This document shows positions 35,732-43,776 of a stretch of DNA of 59,749 nt, piece by piece. The stretch is from Oscillospiraceae bacterium (GTDB lineage: Bacteria > Bacillota > Clostridia > Oscillospirales > Acutalibacteraceae), in NCBI GenBank assembly GCA_022763825.1, contig JALEQX010000015.1:1-59749 (forward strand), written 5' to 3'. Each line of letters begins with the position of its first letter. The first letter of the stretch is position 1. The position numbers were made by a program, and so were the translations under genes. Below the pieces are notes generated by a model. It made no database searches, was not told the origin of the DNA, and saw only the letters and a program-made list of their open reading frames with translations.

Positions 35732-36571
35732 ATGGATTCAGCAATGAAGAAAACACTTAAAAATGCCGCTGTCGATATCCGTATGGGTGCGATAGAGGGT
35801 ACTTTTAACGCAAAGTCGGGACATCCCGGCGGTTCTCTTTCCATAGCGGAGATACTTGCTTATCTCTACTGGAAAGAAATGAACATCGACCCCAAGGACC
35901 CTAAAAAAGAAGACAGAGACAGGCTCGTCCTTTCAAAAGGCCACGCCGCTCCCGCGCTTTATTCAGCACTTGCATACAGAGGATATTTCCCCGTCGAGGA
36001 TCTTAAAACATTGAGAAAGAGCGATTCGTATTTGCAGGGTCATCCCAACATGAATTACGTTCCCGGCGTCGATATGAGCACGGGTTCGCTCGGACAGGGC
36101 ATTTCCGCGGCTGTCGGAATGGCTCTCGGCTCGAAATTCTCGGGCGATAAATTCAGAGTTTATACAATTCTCGGCGACGGCGAAATTGAAGAGGGTCAGG
36201 TTTGGGAGGCGGCTATGTTCGCTGCCGCTAAAAAGCTTGACAACCTCTGCGTTATCGTCGACAATAACAATCTTCAGATAGACGGAACCGTTGAGGAGGT
36301 CAACTCTCCCTATCCTATCGACGAGAAATTCTCGGCTTTCGGATTCAACGTTATCAATGTAAACGGTCACTGCTTCAAGGAGCTTGAAGAGGCGTTCGAA
36401 AACGCTAAAGCATGCAAGGGCAAGCCCACCGCGATTATTGCAAAGACCGTAAAGGGCAAAGGCGTTTCGTTTATGGAAAATCAGGTTTCATGGCACGGCT
36501 CGGCTCCCAATGCCGAACAGTACGCTCAGGCTATGGAAGAACTCAAGGCACAGAAAGCGGAGGTAGAATAA
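35732..36571 (+). CDS. Transketolase, N-terminal subunit
   Basis: The thiamine diphosphate-binding half of a split transketolase (279 aa). Motifs: SGHPGGSLSIAEILAYLYW, LVLSKGHAAPALYSAL, GHPNMNYVPGVDMSTGSLGQG, and the ThDP motif G-D-G-E-I-E-E-G-x(22)-N-N-N. It transfers two-carbon units in the non-oxidative pentose phosphate pathway. The C-terminal half follows after 1 bp, which favours equimolar synthesis. Split forms are usual in Clostridia. AGGAG precedes the ATG. Confidence 0.95.
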   Translation: MDSAMKKTLKNAAVDIRMGAIEGTFNAKSGHPGGSLSIAEILAYLYWKEMNIDPKDPKKEDRDRLVLSKGHAAPALYSALAYRGYFPVEDLKTLRKSDSYLQGHPNMNYVPGVDMSTGSLGQGISAAVGMALGSKFSGDKFRVYTILGDGEIEEGQVWEAAMFAAAKKLDNLCVIVDNNNLQIDGTVEEVNSPYPIDEKFSAFGFNVINVNGHCFKELEEAFENAKACKGKPTAIIAKTVKGKGVSFMENQVSWHGSAPNAEQYAQAMEELKAQKAEVE

Positions 36572-36572
36572 T

Positions 36573-37517
36573 ATGGCAGACGTAATTAAGACCGCGACCA
36601 GAGACGCTTACGGTAAGGCTCTTGCCGAACTGGGCGAAAAGAACGATAAACTTATAGTATTCGACGCAGACCTTGCGGCGGCTACAAAAACGGGTATGTT
36701 CAAAAAGGCATTCCCCGACAGATTCATAGACTGCGGAATAGCGGAGGGCAACATGATGGGCGTTGCAGCGGGTATGGCTACCGCGGGTTACACCGTATTC
36801 GCTTCATCGTTTGCAATGTTCGCCGCCGGCAGAGCGTTCGAGCAGGTCAGAAACACGATAGGCTATCCCCATATAAACGTTAAAATCGGCGCGACTCACG
36901 CAGGTATCTCCGTAGGCGAGGACGGTGCGTCGCATCAGTGCTGTGAGGATATCGCTCTCATGAGAACGATTCCCGGTATGACGATTATCAACCCCGCCGA
37001 CGACATAGAGGCAAGACTCGCCGTATTCGCGGCTGCTGAAATGAACGGTCCGTGCTACATGCGTTTCGGCAGACTCGCAGTGCCCAGACTCTTTGACGAG
37101 AATTATAAATTCGAAATCGGCAAGGGCGTTTATCTTAAAGAGGGCAAGGACGTTACGATTATCGCAACGGGTCTTATGGTTGACAGAGCTCTTCAGGCTG
37201 CCGAGCTTCTTAAAGCCGACAACATTGATGCAGCCGTTATTAATATGGCTACCATCAAGCCCATTGACAGGGATATTATTATCGACGCTGTTAAAAAGAC
37301 AGGCGCAATCGTCACCACCGAGGAACACAACATCATCGGCGGACTCGGCAGTGCGGTTGCAGAGGTCGTATGCGAAAGCTGTCCCGCTCCCGTCGTACGT
37401 CACGGCGTAGAGGACGTATTCGGAAAATCCGGTCCCGCTCTTGAGCTTCTCGAAATCTTCGGACTCAACGCCGCGGGTATCGCCGGAAAGGCAAAGGCCG
37501 CAATTGCATTAAAATAA
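36573..37517 (+). CDS. Transketolase, C-terminal subunit
   Basis: 314 aa, holding the pyrimidine-binding and C-terminal domains. Motifs: D-A-D-L-A-A-A-T-K-T, RFIDCGIAEGNMMGVAAGMA (the catalytic Glu is in G-I-A-E), GATHAGISVGEDGASHQ, VVTTEEHNIIGGLGSAV. It works with the N-subunit encoded directly upstream. The next gene (aldolase) starts 30 bp later on the same strand, so the three are probably co-transcribed. Confidence 0.95.
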   Translation: MADVIKTATRDAYGKALAELGEKNDKLIVFDADLAAATKTGMFKKAFPDRFIDCGIAEGNMMGVAAGMATAGYTVFASSFAMFAAGRAFEQVRNTIGYPHINVKIGATHAGISVGEDGASHQCCEDIALMRTIPGMTIINPADDIEARLAVFAAAEMNGPCYMRFGRLAVPRLFDENYKFEIGKGVYLKEGKDVTIIATGLMVDRALQAAELLKADNIDAAVINMATIKPIDRDIIIDAVKKTGAIVTTEEHNIIGGLGSAVAEVVCESCPAPVVRHGVEDVFGKSGPALELLEIFGLNAAGIAGKAKAAIALK

Positions 37518-37547
37518 GAAAGGCATATAAATTTAACGGTGGTTAAA

Positions 37548-38369
37548 ATGGAAGAAATATATAACGTACGATTTTTTAATAAATTCTGCCGTCTGTGCGA
37601 CGATTCGTATAACAGAGGCTGGAATGAGGCTAACGGAGGAAATCTTTCGTACAGAATGTCGGAGTTTGACGTCGACGAGGTCAGAAAATATTTTTCATAC
37701 GAGAGAGACTGGCAGGATATCGGCGTAACGGTCGAAAATCTTGCGGGTGAATACTTCATGGTTACGGGCAGCGGTAAGTATTTTAAAAATACGAAAGAGG
37801 AGCCCGACGACAACGTATGTATTATCGAAATAGATTCGACGGGTACGAAGTACCGTATAGTATGGGGACTCGTAAACGGAGGCAGACCGACGAGCGAGCT
37901 TCCGACTCATCTTATGAACCACTCCGTTAAGAAAGACATAACGAAAGGCAAGAACCGCGTTATCTTCCATAACCACCCGATACATACGATATCTCTTTCG
38001 TTCGTACTCGACCTCGACGACAGAACGTTTACGAGAGAACTCTGGGATATGATGCCCGAGTGTCCCGTCGTATTTCCCCGCGGAGTCGGCGTAGTAGGCT
38101 GGCATACTCCCGGAAGCATTGAGATAGCCGAGGAGACCGCAGAGAAGATGAAGCGTTTCGACGTTGTAGTCTGGGCGGGTCACGGCGTATTCTGCGCGGG
38201 CGAGAGCTTCGACAGAGTTTTCGGAATTCTCGATACGGTAGAAAAGGCGGCGACCATTCTCTGCAACGTAAAAGCCATGGGCGGTAAGAAGTGGCGCGTG
38301 ACAAAAGAGCAGGTTATGACGCTTTACGAGAATTACGGCATAGATGTCGACGGAACGTTCTTCGATTGA
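37548..38369 (+). CDS. rhaD: Rhamnulose-1-phosphate aldolase (RhaD-type class II aldolase)
   Basis: Zn2+-dependent aldolase expected to split rhamnulose-1-phosphate into dihydroxyacetone phosphate and lactaldehyde. With the start at ATG 37548, the key residues fall at E117, H141, H143 and H212, the same numbering as the catalytic Glu and zinc ligands of E. coli RhaD, which supports both the assignment and this start over the GTG at 37539. 273 aa. No rhamnose isomerase or kinase is nearby; instead it follows the split transketolase, so a wider role in DHAP-dependent sugar chemistry is possible. Confidence 0.9.
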   Translation: MEEIYNVRFFNKFCRLCDDSYNRGWNEANGGNLSYRMSEFDVDEVRKYFSYERDWQDIGVTVENLAGEYFMVTGSGKYFKNTKEEPDDNVCIIEIDSTGTKYRIVWGLVNGGRPTSELPTHLMNHSVKKDITKGKNRVIFHNHPIHTISLSFVLDLDDRTFTRELWDMMPECPVVFPRGVGVVGWHTPGSIEIAEETAEKMKRFDVVVWAGHGVFCAGESFDRVFGILDTVEKAATILCNVKAMGGKKWRVTKEQVMTLYENYGIDVDGTFFD

Positions 38370-38399
38370 TAAAAAAGTATGGAAGTTCACAAAAAACAC

Positions 38400-38428
38400 T
38401 TGTAATAGTTGTTTTTTTGTGATAAAAT
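38400..38428 (+). promoter_or_regulatory. Promoter of the zinc-ribbon membrane protein gene
   Basis: TTGTAA (38400-38405), 17 bp, TAAAAT (38423-38428), the same pattern as before the foldase gene at 15488. It overlaps an imperfect CACAAAAAACA/TGTTTTTTTGTG repeat that may also end rhaD transcripts. Confidence 0.6.
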
Positions 38429-38465
38429 TGATAGGTAATCATCCTTCCGAATGGAGAAATGTATA

Positions 38466-39275
38466 ATGGCAAACTGTCCTCACTGTAATTATAAATTGTC
38501 GCTTGTCGATCTGAAAACCGAATGTCCCGTATGCGGAGTTAATATTCCGTACTACAACATGGACGAGGTTTTAAAGAAAGAGGCTGATAAAGCGGAATAT
38601 GAGCACGCCATGACTCAGCCGAGATTCGACCGTCTTAAGGCGGCGACCATCGGTTCGACTGTCGCTAAGGTCAGAATCGGAATCTGTCTGCTTCCCCTGC
38701 TTGCGACTCTCCTTCCTTTAGGTAAGGAGGTTATCACTCTTCCGTATGCGGTTAAGTCCGTTACGGTCAACGCAATATCGATTGTAAACGCTTTTTCAAA
38801 CCTCGATACGGGATTTTTGTTCTCGATGATGGGTTACGATAAGGTCGGCACCGCGTACATAGGCTACTTTGTAGGTCTTATAGGTATCGCGCTTGCAGCC
38901 GTCGCCGCGATTCTCAATCTTATTTTCCTCATTATGTCGTGCGGTAAAAAGGGTATTCAGCGTAACGTAGGCACCGCGATAGCGGGTATCGTTGCAACGG
39001 TCATAGCGGGCGTAGGATTTATTATCTACACCTCGACTATGAAGTCCGTAGCTCCCGACATTTTTTCGGGCAGCCTTGGCTGGGGCGGAATCGGAATTCT
39101 CGCCGCATTCGCCGCAGAAATCGCGATTAACCTTATCTATAAGAAAAAGGGTATTCAGGTTAAGTATACGGATGTTTCGCAGTATCTTATCGCTTATGAC
39201 GAGAGAGTCAAGACCGGCGACGAAGAAAGCGAGTCGGTAACCGTTGAGGCTGATACCGTCGAAGTATCAGAGTAA
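38466..39275 (+). CDS. Zinc-ribbon multi-pass membrane protein of unknown function
   Basis: 269 aa. It starts with a zinc ribbon, C-P-H-C-x(11)-C-P-V-C, then a charged linker and four hydrophobic helices (~75-95, ~135-160, ~172-190, ~205-225), and ends in a Glu/Val-rich tail. The start ATG 38466 follows GGAG; an ATG at 38451 lies across that ribosome site. I do not recognise a named family. The ribbon suggests cytoplasmic protein or nucleic-acid contact by a membrane protein. It is a single-gene unit with its own promoter and terminator. Confidence 0.8.
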   Translation: MANCPHCNYKLSLVDLKTECPVCGVNIPYYNMDEVLKKEADKAEYEHAMTQPRFDRLKAATIGSTVAKVRIGICLLPLLATLLPLGKEVITLPYAVKSVTVNAISIVNAFSNLDTGFLFSMMGYDKVGTAYIGYFVGLIGIALAAVAAILNLIFLIMSCGKKGIQRNVGTAIAGIVATVIAGVGFIIYTSTMKSVAPDIFSGSLGWGGIGILAAFAAEIAINLIYKKKGIQVKYTDVSQYLIAYDERVKTGDEESESVTVEADTVEVSE

Positions 39276-39298
39276 ATTCAATTTATGTAAATCACATG

Positions 39299-39332
39299 GC
39301 GGACGTATCGAAAGATGCGCCCGCTTTTTTTA
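39299..39332 (+). terminator. Terminator after the zinc-ribbon gene
   Basis: GCGGACG (39299-39305) pairs with CGCCCGC (39318-39324), one mismatch, followed by eight T. Confidence 0.78.
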
Positions 39333-39360
39333 TATTATAGATGTGAATATAGATTACGGC

Positions 39361-39394
39361 AAAAATAAAAGACGCCCGCTTTTGCAGACGTCTT
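39361..39394 (-). terminator. Terminator of the tRNA operon
   Basis: On the minus strand AAGACGTCTGC, loop AAAA, GCGGGCGTCTT forms an 11-bp stem with two G-U pairs (39369-39394) followed by TTATTTTT. It begins at the last base of the tRNA-Val CCA end. Confidence 0.8.
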
Positions 39395-39469
39395 GGTGGG
39401 AACAATAGGGCTCGAACCTATGACCCTCTGCTTGTAAGGCAGATGCTCTCCCAGCTGAGCTATGCTCCC
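39394..39469 (-). tRNA. tRNA-Val (anticodon UAC)
   Basis: A full cloverleaf on the minus strand: acceptor GGGAGCA with TGTTCCC, D-arm GCTC/GAGC, anticodon stem CTGCC...GGCAG-type with loop containing TAC, T-arm with GGTTCGAGCC, discriminator A, and a genome-encoded CCA (39394-39396). Second in a two-tRNA operon. Confidence 0.97.
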
Positions 39470-39482
39470 ATATAAAAAATGT

Positions 39483-39559
39483 TGGTCGGGATGACAGGAT
39501 TCGAACCTGCGGCATCTTGCTCCCAAAGCAAGCGCTCTACCAAACTGAGCCACATCCCG
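39483..39559 (-). tRNA. tRNA-Pro (anticodon UGG)
   Basis: A cloverleaf on the minus strand: acceptor CGGGATG with CATCCCG, D-arm GCTC/GAGC, anticodon stem CTTGC/GCAAG with loop TTTGGGA (anticodon TGG), T-arm AGGTTCGAATCCT, discriminator A, encoded CCA (39483-39485). It lies 13 bp upstream of tRNA-Val in the same transcript. Confidence 0.97.
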
Positions 39560-39578
39560 TTATCCCTTAACGAAAGGT

Positions 39579-39607
39579 ATTATACTACAAAGGAGAATAG
39601 ATGTCAA
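39579..39607 (-). promoter_or_regulatory. Consensus promoter of the tRNA-Pro/tRNA-Val operon
   Basis: A perfect TTGACA (39602-39607), 17 bp, perfect TATAAT (39579-39584) on the minus strand. The start would be ~15 bp before the tRNA-Pro 5' end. Confidence 0.9.
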
Positions 39608-39624
39608 GAAATAAATTAAAATTA

Positions 39625-39653
39625 TTGAATTTGTATTAAAATTATGGTATACT
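39625..39653 (+). promoter_or_regulatory. Promoter of the flavoprotein gene
   Basis: TTGAAT (39625-39630), 17 bp, TATACT (39648-39653) with TGG before the -10 box (extended -10). It is divergent from the tRNA promoter. Confidence 0.65.
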
Positions 39654-39743
39654 TTTTATAAATTTATATAATCTTATATTAATTTTATAATCCAAAATGC
39701 ACATTTCCGCATAATGCGGTATTTGAAAAGGGAGTGTATTATT

Positions 39744-41057
39744 ATGAAAGGTAAAATTTTAGTTGCGGGTGCGGGACACGGCGGGCTTTCGTGTGCGGCA
39801 AACCTTGCAAAAAGCGGATTCGACGTTACGGTACTCGAAAAACAGAAACGCGAAAATTTAGGCTACGACTGGGACGACGTATTTTTTATAGACTGTCTTG
39901 ACAAAGCGGGATTTCCGAAAATGAACGAAAAAAATTATCATCATTCGTACCCGCTCCACTGTACGTCGCCTAACAAAAAAGACTGGATTTTGCAGGATTT
40001 TTCGGGACACGACCTCGACTGCTCGGTCGACAGAAAATATTTGTTAAGATATATGATATCGTTCTGCGAGGAGTGCGGAGTCAAGTTTATATTTGAAGCC
40101 GAGATTGCCTCCCCGATAACAGACGGAGCACGGGTTACGGGCGTAAAAGTTAAACAGAACGGCTTATTCTACGACTTTAACGCCGATCTCGTTATCGACG
40201 CGTGCGGTATGAATTCTACGCTAAGACGACTGCTTCCCAATAAGTGCGGAATTATCAATAATTTCGCCGACGACGAGTATTTCACCGTTTACAGAGCACT
40301 TTATGAAAGAAACAACGATTTAACGCCCGACGAGCCTTACAACGTTTATTTTTATCATAATTATGAGGGCGGAGTTGACTGGGTTCTCTGTGAGGAGGAT
40401 TATATCGACGTTCTCGTCGGCAGATTCGGCAAAAAGCTGACTCAGGAACAGATTGACAACGCGCTTGCAGATTTCAGAAATGATTATTCGTCCTTAGGCG
40501 ATAAAATCGTCAGGGGCGGTCAGGTAAATACTTTGCCGATAAGACGAATGATTCCCATGATGGTATGCGATTCGTACGCCGCGATAGGCGACAGCGCAGG
40601 TATGACGATTCCGCTTATCGGTTCGGGTATTTCCAATTCGATAAAAGCGGGCAAGATTCTCGCCGACGTTATCGAGGAATGTGACGGCGACTATTCGAGA
40701 AAGAATCTCTGGCAGTATGAGTACAGATATTTCAATGAAATAGGCAAGGATCTCGTTCTGCTCGATATCGTACGCAAGGTTATCATCTCCGTTAAGGGCG
40801 AGGACGTTGACTTCATGCTCAACAATAAAATTCTCACATCCTCGGATATCTCGATGGCGAGCGGCGGCGGATTCGATTTAAACATACCCGCTCTTGCAAA
40901 AAAAGGCGCAAAGCTTCTTAAAAATCTCGCTCTCGTTGCGGGCGCGGCTCCCAAGGTTATGGGCGTGCTGAAAATTAAAAAAGTATGCGATTCGATGCCC
41001 AAAGAGTACGACGAAAAGAAAGTCAGCGAGTGGATAGAGGAATACACCGCACTGTAA
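39744..41057 (+). CDS. FAD-dependent oxidoreductase (geranylgeranyl reductase-like)
   Basis: 437 aa. The N-terminal dinucleotide fold is G-A-G-H-G-G-L with the acidic strand end V-T-V-L-E-K. The region DLVIDACGMNSTLRRL matches the second FAD motif of the group-A flavoprotein monooxygenase/geranylgeranyl reductase superfamily, and SYAAIGDSAGMTIPLIGSGI is the conserved G-D-S-A FAD-phosphate motif. The start ATG 39744 follows AAAGGGAG. The substrate is unknown; reduction of isoprenoid chains is one option. A probable secreted hydrolase follows 24 bp later. Confidence 0.82.
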   Translation: MKGKILVAGAGHGGLSCAANLAKSGFDVTVLEKQKRENLGYDWDDVFFIDCLDKAGFPKMNEKNYHHSYPLHCTSPNKKDWILQDFSGHDLDCSVDRKYLLRYMISFCEECGVKFIFEAEIASPITDGARVTGVKVKQNGLFYDFNADLVIDACGMNSTLRRLLPNKCGIINNFADDEYFTVYRALYERNNDLTPDEPYNVYFYHNYEGGVDWVLCEEDYIDVLVGRFGKKLTQEQIDNALADFRNDYSSLGDKIVRGGQVNTLPIRRMIPMMVCDSYAAIGDSAGMTIPLIGSGISNSIKAGKILADVIEECDGDYSRKNLWQYEYRYFNEIGKDLVLLDIVRKVIISVKGEDVDFMLNNKILTSSDISMASGGGFDLNIPALAKKGAKLLKNLALVAGAAPKVMGVLKIKKVCDSMPKEYDEKKVSEWIEEYTAL

Positions 41058-41081
41058 TTTGAGCGGATGAAAGGATAGAAT

Positions 41082-42542
41082 ATGAAAAAATTACTTTGTA
41101 TAATACTCTCACTGCTGATGATTCTGCCTATGAGCGTTACGGCTTTTGCCGAAACGGGCAGGGCTTATGACGAGTCGGAATGCAGTCAGCTCCCGATTGT
41201 ATTTGTAAGGGGAATGGATTTTCCGAATTTAAAAATAAACCCCGATTCCGACGACAGCGAAAACGCAATTAAATTCGATTTTAAAACAGTTGCTCCGTTT
41301 GTCTCGAAAGCCGTTTTAAATCTTATAAAGGGTGATAAGGATTCGGCTTTAGAAAACGTTATAGACTGTTCGTACGAGATTTTTAAATATAATGCGATGG
41401 ACGAAAACGGCGACCCGCTTTATAATACGGGAATGGTCAAATATCCCGAGAGTGCGGAAAACTATCCGCTCTTTTATGACGAATATGACCTCGAAAACGG
41501 CTTGACTCATACGCTTATTGAGTCAATGCCCGCAAAGCACGTGTATTACATTCATTATGACTGGAGGCTCGACCCGCTTACCGTTGCCGACGAGATTAAC
41601 GATACGGTAAACAGGGCGATTGAGGCGACGGGTCACGAAAAGGTAAAGATAATCTGCTCGAGCATGGGCGGAATCATGACGATGGGCTATCTTACGAAAT
41701 ACGGATATGACAAAGTCGAAAGATGTCTGTTCATGTCCTCGACGTTCTGCGGAACGCAGATTGCGTCCGACATGTTCACGGGTAAAATCAAGTTTACGCC
41801 CGAAACGCTTTATAACTTCTGCTATAATGCCGTTTCCGACTCGTTTATTCTCTCGAGAATCGTTAAGTCGCTTTATAAATCGGGACTTTTCAATTCTCTT
41901 ATGAAGGTTACGGACTACATAGTAGATAATTATAAGGACGAAGTATACGAGAGAGTTTTTATCCCCGTATTTTCTCACATGCCCGTATTCTGGGGACTTA
42001 TCCAGCCCGAGGATTACGAGGACGCGGTTGATTACATCTTAGGCGGAAGAACGGACGAAAACGCCGAATTCTTAAAGAGAACCGACGCACTCCGGGACAT
42101 GATGAAGAACAGAAACGAGCTCCTTGATAATATGATATCCGACGGCGTTAAAATCGCGGTCGTTTCGCACTACAATCAGCCCTTAGCTCCCGTATATGAG
42201 AGCGCGGATTTTAACGGCGATACTGTTTTGGAGACTCTCCAGACTTCGGGCTATGCGACTGTTGCAAAGTACGGCGAAACGCTCGGAGATGATTACGTTC
42301 CCGAAAATGAAAAATATCTCTCTCCCGACAGAGTCATTGACCTCTCGACGGCGATTCTGCCCGAGTATACTTATATTATAAAGAACGCTCCGCACGTCGC
42401 TTGCTCGTACGGTACAGAGTATAATGAATTTGCAATGTATCTTTTAACAACGGACGGCGATTTAAAACCAGGAACAAATGAAAGATATCCGCAGTTTATG
42501 ATCTCCGATAAAAACAAAGAGACACTGAAATCATTTGATTAA
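41082..42542 (+). CDS. Secreted alpha/beta hydrolase (LCAT/lipase-like)
   Basis: 486 aa with a clear signal peptide (MKKLLCIILSLLMILPMSVT, cut near A-F-A-E). The mature domain has YIHYDWRLDPLTVADEI and the nucleophile elbow I-C-S-S-M-G-G with Ser194; the first Gly of G-x-S-x-G is replaced by Cys192. This fits the lecithin:cholesterol acyltransferase-like group (PF02450). A likely catalytic His is in the late N-A-P-H-V-A motif. The protein probably acts on lipids or esters outside the cell. It may be co-transcribed with the flavoprotein. Confidence 0.82.
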   Translation: MKKLLCIILSLLMILPMSVTAFAETGRAYDESECSQLPIVFVRGMDFPNLKINPDSDDSENAIKFDFKTVAPFVSKAVLNLIKGDKDSALENVIDCSYEIFKYNAMDENGDPLYNTGMVKYPESAENYPLFYDEYDLENGLTHTLIESMPAKHVYYIHYDWRLDPLTVADEINDTVNRAIEATGHEKVKIICSSMGGIMTMGYLTKYGYDKVERCLFMSSTFCGTQIASDMFTGKIKFTPETLYNFCYNAVSDSFILSRIVKSLYKSGLFNSLMKVTDYIVDNYKDEVYERVFIPVFSHMPVFWGLIQPEDYEDAVDYILGGRTDENAEFLKRTDALRDMMKNRNELLDNMISDGVKIAVVSHYNQPLAPVYESADFNGDTVLETLQTSGYATVAKYGETLGDDYVPENEKYLSPDRVIDLSTAILPEYTYIIKNAPHVACSYGTEYNEFAMYLLTTDGDLKPGTNERYPQFMISDKNKETLKSFD

Positions 42543-42563
42543 AATTCAATAAAAACAAACGGT

Positions 42564-42597
42564 GCTGTAAAACTCATTTTTACAGCCCCTGTTTTTT
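42564..42597 (+). terminator. Terminator after the secreted hydrolase
   Basis: GCTGTAAAA (42564-42572) pairs with TTTTACAGC (42578-42586), then CCCCTGTTTTTT. Confidence 0.8.
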
Positions 42598-42626
42598 AAC
42601 TTACAACCGGGATAGGGAAAAATATA

Positions 42627-42670
42627 GGACTGTAAAACCGAGGTTTACCTCGTTTTACAGTCCGTTTTTT
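42627..42670. terminator. Second, bidirectional terminator for the convergent genes
   Basis: GGACTGTAAAA plus CGAGG (42627-42642) pairs with CCTCG plus TTTTACAGTCC (42648-42663), with one bulged C and loop TTTA. T runs follow on both strands. It shares the CTGTAAAA/TTTTACAG core with the terminator 40 bp upstream. It serves the anSME gene from the other side. Confidence 0.85.
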
Positions 42671-42684
42671 TAGTCCAAGGATCT

Positions 42685-43776
42685 TTAACTTCCCCTATTT
42701 TTTTTAAACAAACGAAACAACGGCAGACATGCGGAGAAAAATTTTTTATATGCTTCGCAGTAGTCCCTGTCCTCTCTCTGCCTCTTGCAGCCGCCAGCCC
42801 TGCACAGCGGGAAAAACGCACATTTTCTGCACTTATCGCTGACAGTAAGACTCTCTCTTATAAAATCTTCCGCTCTTTTCGACTTTGCCGCCGAGGAGAG
42901 CGATACGGAATTTATGTTACCCAAAAGCCAATCGTCTGTACAGTAGAAGTCGCACGGATATATATTTCCGTTGCCCTCTATTACAAACTGGTGAGTACAG
43001 TGTCCGCACAGTCCGCACTGCTCCGGATGTTCGCCCAGATACATTCTGACAAGGTTATCAAAATAACGTATACTTATATAATTTCCGCGCACGAAATCCT
43101 TTACGTACAGATTAAAAATTTCGATAAGATATCTTGCGTACTGCTCGTTGGTCATGTACAGCTCGCTCTCGCTCTTATCTCCGAACGCTCGCAGGCACGG
43201 GATAAACTGCAAATACTTATATCCCTGCGAACGAAAATGGCGGTATATCTTACCGGCATTTTCGGCGCACGAGCCTGTCAGAACGGTCAGAATATTGAAT
43301 TCTACGCCGTATTTTTTAAAAATCTCAGCAGCGCGCGTTATCTTGTAGTAAGAATTCTGTCCGTCGGACGTGAGTCTGAATCGGTTGTTTTCGTAATCGC
43401 CGTCAAGGCTTAATCCTACAAGGAATTCGTTTTCTCCGAAAAATTTTGCCCAGTCGGAATCAACGAGTGTTCCGTTTGTCTGAATTCCGTAAAAAATCCG
43501 CGAATTTTTAATATTATACTTCTTAACCGTATCGACAAAAAATTTAAAATATTCAATCCCCGCGATAAGCGGTTCCCCGCCCTGAAACGAGAATGAAATG
43601 CTCTCGCCAAAGGCAAATTCGAGCGCGCTTTTTATAAGATTTTCGGCGGTTGTTTCGCTCATTTTTCCGAATGAAAATTCATCCCTTGACGATGAAACGT
43701 CGCAGTAAAAGCAGTATTTGCATCGTAAATTACACATGCTCGACGCGGGCTTTATCATTATCGACAGCGGAGGCAT
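42685..43776 (-). CDS. Anaerobic sulfatase-maturating enzyme (radical SAM, anSME)
   Basis: Oxidises the active-site Cys or Ser of sulfatases to formylglycine without oxygen. The radical SAM motif is C15-x3-C19-x2-C22 in M-C-N-L-R-C-K-Y-C-F-Y; FSFQGGEPL, GIQTNGTL and VGLSLDG are standard. The SPASM domain carries the auxiliary cluster Cys (C-G-L-C-G-H-C, N-I-Y-P-C-D-F-Y-C, C-R-K-C-A-F-F-P-L-C-R-A-G-C). 363 aa. It overlaps the sulfatase gene by 1 nt and is translated after it, which fixes the partner. Confidence 0.95.
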   Translation of the reverse strand: MPPLSIMIKPASSMCNLRCKYCFYCDVSSSRDEFSFGKMSETTAENLIKSALEFAFGESISFSFQGGEPLIAGIEYFKFFVDTVKKYNIKNSRIFYGIQTNGTLVDSDWAKFFGENEFLVGLSLDGDYENNRFRLTSDGQNSYYKITRAAEIFKKYGVEFNILTVLTGSCAENAGKIYRHFRSQGYKYLQFIPCLRAFGDKSESELYMTNEQYARYLIEIFNLYVKDFVRGNYISIRYFDNLVRMYLGEHPEQCGLCGHCTHQFVIEGNGNIYPCDFYCTDDWLLGNINSVSLSSAAKSKRAEDFIRESLTVSDKCRKCAFFPLCRAGGCKRQREDRDYCEAYKKFFSACLPLFRLFKKNRGS

